From an uncultured Bacteroidota bacterium (GTDB lineage: Bacteria > Bacteroidota > Bacteroidia > Flavobacteriales > Flavobacteriaceae): DNA of 33,103 nucleotides. The notes under the pieces were generated by a model that saw nothing but the letters and a program-made list of their open reading frames with translations, was not told where the DNA came from and did no database searches. Both the position numbers and the translations under genes were made by a program. The stretch is from assembly GCA_902512065.1 (NCBI GenBank), contig CABXHU010000011.1, positions 1 through 33,103 of the forward strand. Direction: 5' to 3'. The stretch's first letter is position 1. Every line of letters starts with the position of its first letter. Below are positions 22,642 through 31,057 of the stretch, piece by piece.

Positions 22642-25039
22642 AAACATAAATAAGGTTGCGGTTATTGGTTCTGGTATAATGGGTAGTGGAATAGCTTGTC
22701 ATTTTGCCAATATAGGTAAAGAAGTATTATTGCTAGATATTATACCTAATAAACTTTCAGATATAGAAATTAATAAGAATCTTACATTAGAAGATAAAAT
22801 TGTTAAGAACAGAATTGTTAATGATTCTTTAGCAAAAGCAATAAAATCAAAACCTTCACCTTTATATCACAAAAATTTTAAAACAAGAATAAAGACTGGA
22901 AATTTAATAGATGATATAAATAAAATATCAGAAGTCGATTGGATAATTGAAGTAGTTATAGAAAATCTTGAAATTAAAAATCAAGTCTTTATAGAAATTG
23001 AAAAACATAGAAGACCTGGAACTATTGTCACTTCAAATACTTCTGGAATACCAATTAAATTTATGAATAGTAAAAGAACAGAAGATTTTCAAAAACATTT
23101 TGCTGTAACACATTTTTTTAATCCGCCTAGATATTTAAAATTATTTGAAATTATTCCTGGCCCTAATTGCACAGATGAAGTTGTAGAATTTCTGAAAATG
23201 TTTGGTGAAAAATTCCTAGGCAAAACATCTGTATTAGGTAAAGATACTCCAGGATTTATTGGCAATAGAATTGGAAATTTTGGAATACAAGACCTTTTTC
23301 ACAATATCAAAGAATTAGACATTTCTATTGAAGACTTGGACATGTTAACTGGTCCACTTATTGGAAGACCTAAATCTGCTACTTTTAGAACAGCAGATCT
23401 TGTTGGAATTGACACTTTATGTAGAGTAAGTGATGGAATTTACGAAAATTGTCCTGAAGATGAGTGTAGAAATGTTTTTGTTGCTCCAGGTTTTCTAAAA
23501 GATATGGTAGAAAAAAATTGGCTTGGAGATAAAACTGGTCAAGGTTTTTATAAAAAAACGAGAGATAAAAATGGGAAGAGGGAGATTCTTGTTCTAGATC
23601 TTAAATCTATGGAATACAGAAAAATGAGTAAAACAAAGTTTGATGTCGTTGGTAAAGCTAAGGCAATTGAAAACACATTAGATAGGTTTAAATTTTTAAT
23701 TAACGGAGATGATAAAATAAATGTGTTTTATAAAAAAACATTGGCTGGACTATTTTCATATGCACAAAACAGAATCCCTGAAATATCAGATGATATATAC
23801 AGTATTGATGATGCTGTAAAAGCAGGTTTTGGATGGGAGAATGGCCCATTTGAAGTATGGAATTCTATCGGTATTCAAGAAGGTATTGATCTGATGAAAT
23901 CATATAATAAAAAACCTGCAAAATGGGTAGAAGAATTAGTTAACTCAGATAATAATAGCTTCTATAATATTAAAAATGGATTCACTTATTATTATGATAT
24001 TTCTGAAAAGAAACATCTAATTAAGCCTGGTCAAGAATCATTTATAATTCTGGATAATATTAGAAAATCTAATCTAGTATGGGAGAATGAAGAATTTGTT
24101 ATAGAAGATCTAGGGGATGGTATTCTAAATGCTGAATTTAGATCAAAAATGAACTCAATAGGAGAAAATGTATTGCTAGGCATAAATAAAGCAATTGATT
24201 TAGCTGAAGAAAATTTTCAAGGACTTGTAATAGGAAATCAAGCAGCTAATTTTTCTGCTGGGGCAAATTTGGCAATGATACTTATGGCTGCTGCAGAACA
24301 AGAATATGATGAAATAAACTCTTCTATCAAAAAATTTCAAGAAACAACGATGCGTTTACGCTATAGCAATATCCCTGTCATTGCTTCAGTTCAAGGCATG
24401 AGTCTAGCAGGTGGTTGTGAAGTTTTAATGCACTGTGATAAAACAATAGCAAATTCAGAAACCTATACAGGCTTAGTTGAAGTTGGTGTTGGCTTAATTC
24501 CAAGTGGTGGAGGAACAAAAGAAATGACATTAAGAGCTTCAAATAAATACAATAAAAATGATGTAGAACTAAATATCCTTCAAGAATATTTTCTTTCAAT
24601 TGGAATGGCAAAAGTTTCTACTTCTGCTCATGAAGCTTATGACCTAGGTATATTCACTAAAGGAAAGGATGTACTTGTGATGAACAATAATAGTCAAATT
24701 GCAATAGCAAAAAGTCATGCAAAAATTATGGCTGAATCAGGCTATGTTCCTCCTTTGCGAGAAAAAAATATTAAAGTTTTAGGAAAACAAGCATTAGGAA
24801 TGTTTCTTGTTGGAACTCATTCAATGGAATCAGCAAATTATATAAGTGAATTTGATAAAAAAATTGCTAATAAATTAGCATATGTAATGGCTGGAGGAGA
24901 CCTTTCAGAACCTACAATGGTAAGTGAACAGTACCTGCTAGATCTTGAAAGAGAGGCTTTTCTAAGCCTTTGTGGAGAAAGAAAAACATTAGAAAGAATT
25001 CAACACATGTTAACCAAAGGGAAACCTTTAAGAAATTAA
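22631..25039 (+). CDS. fadN: bifunctional 3-hydroxyacyl-CoA dehydrogenase / enoyl-CoA hydratase (FadN type)
   Basis: The 802-aa enzyme carries out the two middle steps of beta-oxidation. The dehydrogenase comes first, with NAD-binding GSGIMGSG at residues 13-20 and catalytic His161 and Glu173 in THFFNPPRYLKLFE. The GKDTPGFIGNRIG segment and a C-terminal dehydrogenase domain run to about 440. The crotonase-fold hydratase follows at about 500-720, with oxyanion-hole FSAGANL and both catalytic glutamates, Glu597 (GGCE) and Glu617 (GLVEVGVGL), 20 residues apart as in rat hydratase. This order is the reverse of E. coli FadB and matches B. subtilis FadN. It is co-transcribed with fadA and fadE. Confidence 0.93.
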   Translation: MKNRNINKVAVIGSGIMGSGIACHFANIGKEVLLLDIIPNKLSDIEINKNLTLEDKIVKNRIVNDSLAKAIKSKPSPLYHKNFKTRIKTGNLIDDINKISEVDWIIEVVIENLEIKNQVFIEIEKHRRPGTIVTSNTSGIPIKFMNSKRTEDFQKHFAVTHFFNPPRYLKLFEIIPGPNCTDEVVEFLKMFGEKFLGKTSVLGKDTPGFIGNRIGNFGIQDLFHNIKELDISIEDLDMLTGPLIGRPKSATFRTADLVGIDTLCRVSDGIYENCPEDECRNVFVAPGFLKDMVEKNWLGDKTGQGFYKKTRDKNGKREILVLDLKSMEYRKMSKTKFDVVGKAKAIENTLDRFKFLINGDDKINVFYKKTLAGLFSYAQNRIPEISDDIYSIDDAVKAGFGWENGPFEVWNSIGIQEGIDLMKSYNKKPAKWVEELVNSDNNSFYNIKNGFTYYYDISEKKHLIKPGQESFIILDNIRKSNLVWENEEFVIEDLGDGILNAEFRSKMNSIGENVLLGINKAIDLAEENFQGLVIGNQAANFSAGANLAMILMAAAEQEYDEINSSIKKFQETTMRLRYSNIPVIASVQGMSLAGGCEVLMHCDKTIANSETYTGLVEVGVGLIPSGGGTKEMTLRASNKYNKNDVELNILQEYFLSIGMAKVSTSAHEAYDLGIFTKGKDVLVMNNNSQIAIAKSHAKIMAESGYVPPLREKNIKVLGKQALGMFLVGTHSMESANYISEFDKKIANKLAYVMAGGDLSEPTMVSEQYLLDLEREAFLSLCGERKTLERIQHMLTKGKPLRN

Positions 25040-25046
25040 TTACAAT

Positions 25047-26237
25047 ATGAATACTGCGTATATTATTTCAGCATACAGAACTGCAGTTGGAAAAGCTCCT
25101 AGAGGACTTTTTAGATTTAAAAGACCTGATGAGCTAGCTGCAGAGACCATTGAATATATGGTAAATAAAATTCCTAATCTAGATAAATCTAGAATAGATG
25201 ATGTTATTGTTGGCAATGCTACTCCTGAAGCAGAACAAGGTTTAAATATTGCTAGATTAATAGCATTAATGGGGTTAAAAACAAATGATGTGGCAGGGGT
25301 TACTGTAAATAGATATTGTGCTTCAGGTCTTGAAACTATTGCAATGGCAACAGCTAAAATTCAATCTGGAATGTCAAATTGTATTATTGCTGGTGGAGTC
25401 GAAAGCATGAGTATGATTCCAATGGGAGGATATAAACCTACTCCAGATTATAAAATAGTAAATCAAGGAAAAGAAGATTATTATTGGGGAATGGGATTAA
25501 CTGCTGAAGCGGTTGCAAAACAATTTAATATTTCAAGAGAAGATCAAGATGAATTCTCATATAATTCACATATGAAAGCTTTAAATGCCCAAAAAGAAAA
25601 AAAATTTGATAATCAAATTGTCCCAATTAATATAACTCAAACATATGTAGATGATAATAATCAAAGATGTACAAAAAAGTATACTGTTTCTAAAGATGAA
25701 GGGCCTAGAGAAGGAACAAATATAAAGGCTCTTAATAAATTAAGAGCAGTTTTTTCAAATAATGGTAGTGTTACAGCTGGAAATTCTTCTCAAATGAGTG
25801 ATGGAGCAGCTTTTACACTCATAATGAGTGAAAAAATGGTTAATGAACTTAATTTAAAACCTATTGCAAGGATGGTTAATTATGCTGTTGCTGGAGTAGA
25901 ACCACGTATTATGGGAATTGGTCCAGTAAAAGCTATTCCAAAAGTACTTAATCAATCTGGATTAAATTTAAATGATATATCTCTTATAGAATTAAATGAA
26001 GCTTTTGCCTCGCAATCAGTTGCTGTAATTAATGAATTAGATTTAGATAAAGATATAATAAATGTAAATGGAGGGGCGATTTCACTAGGTCATCCTCTAG
26101 GATGTACTGGGGCAAAATTAACTGTTCAAATCATTGATGAAATGAGAAAAAGAAATCTAAATAACAAGTATGGTCTTGTAACTATGTGTGTTGGCACAGG
26201 TCAAGGTGCTGCTGGAATTTTCGAATTTATAAAATAA
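25047..26237 (+). CDS. fadA: acetyl-CoA C-acyltransferase (3-ketoacyl-CoA thiolase)
   Basis: The 396-aa thiolase has its full catalytic set: nucleophile Cys91 in NRYCASGLE, His349 in LGHPLGCTGA and Cys381 in MCVGTGQG. It cleaves 3-ketoacyl-CoA to acetyl-CoA and a shortened acyl-CoA, the last step of each beta-oxidation round. It starts 7 bases after fadN and ends 6 bases before the acyl-CoA dehydrogenase, inside one operon. The placement with fadN and fadE argues for a degradative thiolase and not a biosynthetic acetoacetyl-CoA thiolase. Confidence 0.94.
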   Translation: MNTAYIISAYRTAVGKAPRGLFRFKRPDELAAETIEYMVNKIPNLDKSRIDDVIVGNATPEAEQGLNIARLIALMGLKTNDVAGVTVNRYCASGLETIAMATAKIQSGMSNCIIAGGVESMSMIPMGGYKPTPDYKIVNQGKEDYYWGMGLTAEAVAKQFNISREDQDEFSYNSHMKALNAQKEKKFDNQIVPINITQTYVDDNNQRCTKKYTVSKDEGPREGTNIKALNKLRAVFSNNGSVTAGNSSQMSDGAAFTLIMSEKMVNELNLKPIARMVNYAVAGVEPRIMGIGPVKAIPKVLNQSGLNLNDISLIELNEAFASQSVAVINELDLDKDIINVNGGAISLGHPLGCTGAKLTVQIIDEMRKRNLNNKYGLVTMCVGTGQGAAGIFEFIK

Positions 26238-26243
26238 TTAAAT

Positions 26244-28046
26244 ATGAAAGAAAAAATCAACATAAAGGGAGGAGAATTTATTGTTAGAGAAACTGAATCT
26301 TCTCATATTTTTACTCCTGAAGATTTTTCAGAAGAACAAAAAATGATGAGAGATTCAGTAATAGAATTTAATGACAGAGAAGTGATAGCTTATAAAAGCC
26401 GATTTGAAGCTAAAGATTATAAACTAACTGAAGAAGTTATGGAAAAGGCAGGCGAAATGGGGTTTTTAGGAGTTAATGTACCCGAAAAGTATGGTGGTAT
26501 GGGTATGGGATTTGTAGCAACAATGATTGTATGTGAATATATTTCAAGTGGAAGCGGATCAGTAAGCACTGCATTTGGAGCTCACACTGGTATTGGAACT
26601 ATGCCTATTTTATTTTATGGAACTGAAGAACAAAAGAAAAAATACTTACCTAAACTCAGTTCAGGTGAGTGGTTTGGCTCATACTGTCTAACTGAACCTA
26701 ACGCTGGAAGTGATGCAAATTCAGGGAAGACAACTGCTGAATTAACAGCTGATAAAAAGCATTATAAAATTAATGGGCAAAAAATGTGGATTTCAAATGC
26801 AGGTTTTGCAAAATTATTTATCGTATTTGCAAGAATAGAAAATGATAAAAATATAACTGCCTTTATTGTTGAGAAAGAAGAAAATAATGGCATTGTATTA
26901 GGGGAAGAAGAAAAAAAACTTGGAATAAGAGCATCATCTACTAGGCAAGTATTTTTTAATGACACAACTATTCCAGCTGAAAATATGCTAGGTAAAAGAG
27001 GTGAAGGATTCAAAATAGCTGTGAATTCATTAAATGTAGGCAGAATCAAATTGGGAGCTGCATGTATTGATTCTGAAAGAAGAGCTATAACAGCAGCTAT
27101 TCAGTATGCAAATGATAGGAAACAATTTAATACAAGTATTTCGGAATTTGGGGCTATTAAATATAAGATTGCAGAAATGGTAACAAATGCATATGTTAAT
27201 GAGGCTGCATGCTATAGAGCAGCAAAAGATATAGAAGACCAAATAAAAAAATTAATATCAGAGAATTATTCAGAACAAGATGCAGAATTAAAAGCATTAG
27301 AAGAATTTGCTATTGAATGTTCAATAATTAAAGTTGCTACATCAGAAGATATGCAAATATGTGCTGATGAAGGAATACAAATATTTGGTGGAATGGGTTT
27401 TTCTGAAGAAACACCCATGGAAGCTGCATGGAGAGATGCAAGGATAGCGAGAATTTATGAAGGAACAAATGAAATTAACAGGATGGTATCCATCGGCATG
27501 CTTCTTAAAAAAGCAATGAAAAAAAATATTGATATTTCAAATCCTACTAAATCAGTTTTTAAAGAAATTATAGGATTACCATCATTTTCATTTAAATCAA
27601 AAGACTACTCAATTCTATTTACTGAAGAAAAAATAATATTAAAGAAATTAAAAAAAGTTTTTTTAATGATTAATGGATTTGCAGTTAAAAAATTTGGAAA
27701 AGATCTTGATAAACATCAACAAACAATAATGGCATTATCAGATATACTAATAGAAATATATATGGCTGAATCAGGTATACTAAGATCAGAGAAAAATGCT
27801 AAAAGATTTGGCCAAGAAAATTATAAAATTCAAATAGATATTTCTAGATTATACTTGTATAATGCAGTAGATATTATCTCTAAAGCATGTAAGCAAATTA
27901 TTATTTCTATTTCAGCAGGAAATAAACAAAAAATGCTTTTAAGAGGATTAAGGAAATTTACTAAATATAATAAGAATCCTAATGTGATTGAAATAAGAAA
28001 TAATATTGCAGAAAAAGTTAAAAATGAAAACAGATATTGTTTTTAA
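26244..28046 (+). CDS. fadE: acyl-CoA dehydrogenase (FadE type, long form)
   Basis: The 600-aa FAD enzyme makes the first double bond in beta-oxidation. Family landmarks are YCLTEPNAGSDANSGKT, the FAD-contacting WISNAGFA segment, and catalytic Glu406 in IYEGTNEINR. A C-terminal extension of about 150 residues beyond the usual 380-450 core places it with the longer very-long-chain type dehydrogenases and with B. subtilis FadE, which has a similar length. Electrons would go to an electron-transfer flavoprotein encoded elsewhere. It ends the marR-fadN-fadA-fadE operon. The convergent acyltransferase gene ends 10 bases away and no hairpin terminator is seen between them. Confidence 0.93.
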   Translation: MKEKINIKGGEFIVRETESSHIFTPEDFSEEQKMMRDSVIEFNDREVIAYKSRFEAKDYKLTEEVMEKAGEMGFLGVNVPEKYGGMGMGFVATMIVCEYISSGSGSVSTAFGAHTGIGTMPILFYGTEEQKKKYLPKLSSGEWFGSYCLTEPNAGSDANSGKTTAELTADKKHYKINGQKMWISNAGFAKLFIVFARIENDKNITAFIVEKEENNGIVLGEEEKKLGIRASSTRQVFFNDTTIPAENMLGKRGEGFKIAVNSLNVGRIKLGAACIDSERRAITAAIQYANDRKQFNTSISEFGAIKYKIAEMVTNAYVNEAACYRAAKDIEDQIKKLISENYSEQDAELKALEEFAIECSIIKVATSEDMQICADEGIQIFGGMGFSEETPMEAAWRDARIARIYEGTNEINRMVSIGMLLKKAMKKNIDISNPTKSVFKEIIGLPSFSFKSKDYSILFTEEKIILKKLKKVFLMINGFAVKKFGKDLDKHQQTIMALSDILIEIYMAESGILRSEKNAKRFGQENYKIQIDISRLYLYNAVDIISKACKQIIISISAGNKQKMLLRGLRKFTKYNKNPNVIEIRNNIAEKVKNENRYCF

Positions 28047-28056
28047 ACAAAAAAAA

Positions 28057-28857
28057 TCAAGACCACTCTCTTCTCTTATTTAAGTCTTGTTGAATCTTTA
28101 AATCCTGTTCAGATATAACTTTTAAATAAGATTGATGCTGCTCTATTGAATACTCTATTTTTTTGACTATTTCTTCGATAGATTCATTTTCATAATCAAT
28201 TTTTAAAGCAGGTTTTATCTCCATAGTTTGTAATATATTTTTCTTTTTAATCCTAAGCCCTTTCTTATCAAAAGATCTTCTAAACCCATCGATAACAATA
28301 GGTATAACAATTGGCTTGTATTGTTTAATTAATAGTGCTGTTCCCTTTCTTATGGGTTTAAAAGGAGTAGTAGTACCCTGTGGAAAAGTAATTACCCAGC
28401 CATCATTTAAGGCTGTTCCTATTTTTGAAATATCACTCATTTTTACTTGTCTATTAACATCTTGCCCCTTACTTCTCCAAGTTCTCTCAATACTAACAGA
28501 TCCTGCATAGGCTAATATTCTAGGCAATAATCCTGAAGTCATTGTTTCCTTAGCTGCTATGAAGTATAAATTTAATTTTGGATTCCATAGGTATCCAACA
28601 TTTTTTATTGAATCAACCCTTCCTTTTAAACTTGCGTTAAATACATGAAACATTGAAACTACATCTGCAAAGTAAGTTTGGTGATTAGAAACAAATAGAA
28701 CATTTTTATCAGGCAACTTCTTTATAATATCTGATCCTTCAATTATTAACTCATTAAAACCTCGGAATCTCCTATGAGTTAAGGCTCCAAAAATTCTTAT
28801 TAGCCATTTTTTAAGATACAGGATGTGGCCAAAAGGATTTCTTTTAATAATGCCCAT
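28057..28857 (-). CDS. PlsC-like 1-acyl-glycerol-3-phosphate acyltransferase with altered motifs
   Basis: The 266-aa protein fits the PlsC/lysophosphatidic-acid acyltransferase family, which adds a second acyl chain in phospholipid synthesis at the inner membrane. The first catalytic block reads NHQTYFADVV, so five residues and not four lie between His59 and Asp65. The third block reads FPQGTTTPF (about residue 157) where the usual form is FPEGTRS. An IPIVIDGF segment for block four follows. Both changes suggest a diverged subgroup that might use another acceptor, such as a lyso-amino lipid. It is the last gene of the trxB operon and lies 33 bases past the Nudix gene. Confidence 0.82.
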   Translation of the reverse strand: MGIIKRNPFGHILYLKKWLIRIFGALTHRRFRGFNELIIEGSDIIKKLPDKNVLFVSNHQTYFADVVSMFHVFNASLKGRVDSIKNVGYLWNPKLNLYFIAAKETMTSGLLPRILAYAGSVSIERTWRSKGQDVNRQVKMSDISKIGTALNDGWVITFPQGTTTPFKPIRKGTALLIKQYKPIVIPIVIDGFRRSFDKKGLRIKKKNILQTMEIKPALKIDYENESIEEIVKKIEYSIEQHQSYLKVISEQDLKIQQDLNKRREWS

Positions 28858-28890
28858 ATAAAAAATTTGATTATAAAAGTATGAAAAAAG

Positions 28891-29535
28891 TTATATAACC
28901 GAGCTAATAATATCCTTAACTTCTGACAATATCATTGCTGTAGCTCCCCACACAAAATGATTATTGAATTTATAAGCTGGAACAAGTGTGTCTAAATATC
29001 TGTTTGAAATATGAGACCCTTTTGTGTTTACGACGTTTTCCATATCTAGTAGCTGATCTAAATCAATATTAATTATTTCCTGCACTTCATTCTTATCCTT
29101 ATAAAAATCAAGTTTTTTTGATGCAAATACCATAAATGGAGTAATATCATAATTACTAGGTGGGATATATAAATTCTTCAATTTTCTAATTAATTTAATC
29201 TCATCTACATTAACTCCAATTTCTTCATTAGTTTCTCTTAAAGCAGTTTCATATATATTTTTATCATTTTTTTCAGTTCTTCCTCCAGGAAAACTTATTT
29301 GTTTTGAATGAACACCATCATATTCATTTCTTAAAATTAATGTAAAAAAAATATTGTTCTTAATTGGGTGAAACAATACTGACACGCCTGCTTTTTTTGA
29401 GTTATTATATTTATTTTTTGATAATTCTAATAAGTATTTTCTATATGGTGGGGCCATTTTTAAATGAGAAATACTAGGATCACTAACGAAATCTTTAATT
29501 TTTGGAATAATTTTCAAAAATCTATTAATTGTCAT
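28891..29535 (-). CDS. Nudix hydrolase, CoA-pyrophosphatase (NudL) type
   Basis: The 214-aa protein carries the Nudix fold with the CoA-pyrophosphatase pattern. A PPYRKYLLELSKN upstream stretch is followed by a FPGGRTEKND segment and the Nudix helix ALRETNEEIGV, which supplies the metal-binding glutamates. Such enzymes hydrolyse CoA, acyl-CoA or related pyrophosphates to 4'-phosphopantetheine and an adenosine nucleotide, controlling CoA levels or removing damaged CoA. It lies between a hotdog-fold protein and a PlsC-like acyltransferase and converges on the beta-oxidation operon. That context supports CoA or acyl-CoA as substrate, though other nucleoside diphosphates cannot be excluded. Confidence 0.85.
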   Translation of the reverse strand: MTINRFLKIIPKIKDFVSDPSISHLKMAPPYRKYLLELSKNKYNNSKKAGVSVLFHPIKNNIFFTLILRNEYDGVHSKQISFPGGRTEKNDKNIYETALRETNEEIGVNVDEIKLIRKLKNLYIPPSNYDITPFMVFASKKLDFYKDKNEVQEIINIDLDQLLDMENVVNTKGSHISNRYLDTLVPAYKFNNHFVWGATAMILSEVKDIISSVI

Positions 29536-29562
29536 TTTGAATTAGTTTAATGAACTATAAAA

Positions 29563-30015
29563 TTATTTTTCTCTAATTTTTAATGACCACTCAAAAATAA
29601 ATTTAGAAACTGTTACTTTATTCTGATTTATACCTTTAGAAGACAAAGTTATGGTTTGAGGAGTGTTGGAAGAAATAAGTTTATTCATCATTTCATCCAT
29701 GTTATTTCCTTCACTACAATTAAAAACTATTGTTCCTGTAGCTTTTTTATAATAATTAGACTTACTTGAAATTAACAGCATAGATATACTATATCCACTT
29801 TTATTAATCTTATCAGTTAACATTAAAGCAGTGGTTAATTCAGCAGCCATTCCTTGTGCTGCCCAAAACATTGATTTATACGGATTTTGATTAAACCAAT
29901 TATGGGTGATTTTAACACTACACTCATTAGAATTTATAGATTTTAACCTCGCACCACAAAAATAGGCTGCAGGTAATTTTGTTAATAAGAATATATTATA
30001 TTTTAAAAATTTCAT
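29563..30015 (-). CDS. DUF4442 hotdog-fold (thioesterase-like) protein
   Basis: The 150-aa protein has the single-domain hotdog layout of DUF4442. The first part reads LLTKLPAAYFCGARLKSIN, followed by a long central helix with NPYKSMFWAAQGMAAELTTAL and three to four beta strands in the second half. The family resembles PaaI/YiiD-type thioesterases, which cleave or bind acyl-CoA or acyl-ACP, but most members are uncharacterised. Its ATG directly abuts the trxB stop with no gap, so the two are co-translated. The CoA pyrophosphatase follows 27 bases later. Thioesterase activity is a family-level expectation only. Confidence 0.72.
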   Translation of the reverse strand: MKFLKYNIFLLTKLPAAYFCGARLKSINSNECSVKITHNWFNQNPYKSMFWAAQGMAAELTTALMLTDKINKSGYSISMLLISSKSNYYKKATGTIVFNCSEGNNMDEMMNKLISSNTPQTITLSSKGINQNKVTVSKFIFEWSLKIREK

Positions 30016-30948
30016 TTATTTTGATGCTAAATATTTTTCTGCATCAAGTGCTGCCATACACCCGGTACCAGCAGCTGTAACTGCTTGCCTATATACATGA
30101 TCTGCAGCATCTCCAGAAACAAACACTCCAGGAATATTAGTTTTTGAAGTTCCTGGCTCATTTATAATATATCCTGTCTCATCCATTTCTATGTAGGGTT
30201 TGAATATTTCAGTGTTTGGCATATGTCCAATTGCTACAAAAAAACCTGTTATAGGAATATTTTTTTTTTCTTTAGTTTTATTATTTAATACAGCCACACT
30301 CTCAACAACACTTCCATTACCTAAAACCTCTATAGTTTCAGTATTATATAGAATTTCAATATTGTCTGTTCGCTCTACTCTTTCTTGCATAATTTTGGAG
30401 GCTCTAAATTCATCTCTTCTAACTAACATAGTTACCTTATTACATAACTTCGATAAATAGTGTGCTTCTTCACAGGCTGAATCCCCTGCTCCAACTATAG
30501 CTACATCTTGACCTTTGTAAAAAAATCCATCACATACAGCGCATGCAGAAACACCACCTCCTAATTCTAAATATTTTTTTTCTGAATCTAACCCTAAGTA
30601 TTTAGCAGATGCTCCAGTAGCAATAATAACACTTTCACAAAGTAGTTCGTCTTGATCATTAACCCACAATTTTAAGCTATTATTAAAATCAACTTTAGTT
30701 ATCCATCCATTTCTTATTTCAGTACCAAAACGCTCTGCTTGTTCTTGTAATTCTAGCATCATCTCTGTTCCAGAAACCCCTTTAGGATATCCAGGGAAAT
30801 TTTCAACATCAGTTGTTGTAGTAAGTTGACCTCCAGGCTGTATTCCTTGATAAAGAACAGGGCTCATATTTGCTCTTGATGCATAAATAGCGGCTGTATA
30901 TCCAGCTGGCCCCGAACCTATAATCAAACATTTTATTTTTTCAGCCAT
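30016..30948 (-). CDS. trxB: thioredoxin reductase (NADPH)
   Basis: The 310-aa flavoprotein passes electrons from NADPH to thioredoxin. The FAD site GSGPAGYTAAIYASRA is at the N-terminus. The redox-active CAVC pair lies at Cys136 and Cys139 within SACAVCDGFF, and the NADPH site GAGDSACEEA follows it. The C-terminal FAD motif is GVFVSGDAADHVYRQAVTAA. The length and motifs are standard for the low-molecular-weight class. It is the first gene of the minus-strand operon trxB, DUF4442, Nudix, plsC, and has a candidate promoter close to its start. Confidence 0.95.
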   Translation of the reverse strand: MAEKIKCLIIGSGPAGYTAAIYASRANMSPVLYQGIQPGGQLTTTTDVENFPGYPKGVSGTEMMLELQEQAERFGTEIRNGWITKVDFNNSLKLWVNDQDELLCESVIIATGASAKYLGLDSEKKYLELGGGVSACAVCDGFFYKGQDVAIVGAGDSACEEAHYLSKLCNKVTMLVRRDEFRASKIMQERVERTDNIEILYNTETIEVLGNGSVVESVAVLNNKTKEKKNIPITGFFVAIGHMPNTEIFKPYIEMDETGYIINEPGTSKTNIPGVFVSGDAADHVYRQAVTAAGTGCMAALDAEKYLASK

Positions 30949-30958
30949 AATAGTAATT

Positions 30959-30966
30959 CAAATATA
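30959..30966 (-). promoter_or_regulatory. candidate -7 box for the trxB operon
   Basis: On the minus strand this reads TATATTTG, an exact -7 match 10 bases upstream of the trxB ATG. No -33 TTG is found at the expected place. The rest of the 109-base divergent gap shows no exact promoter match for the plus-strand dehydrogenase gene. Confidence 0.4.
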
Positions 30967-31057
30967 AGAATAAATCTATGTATTTTTCTCTTTGAAATTA
31001 TATAAAATTCAATAGTAGATGAATATTCTATTTTTTGTAAATTGAAGAAAAAATAAA

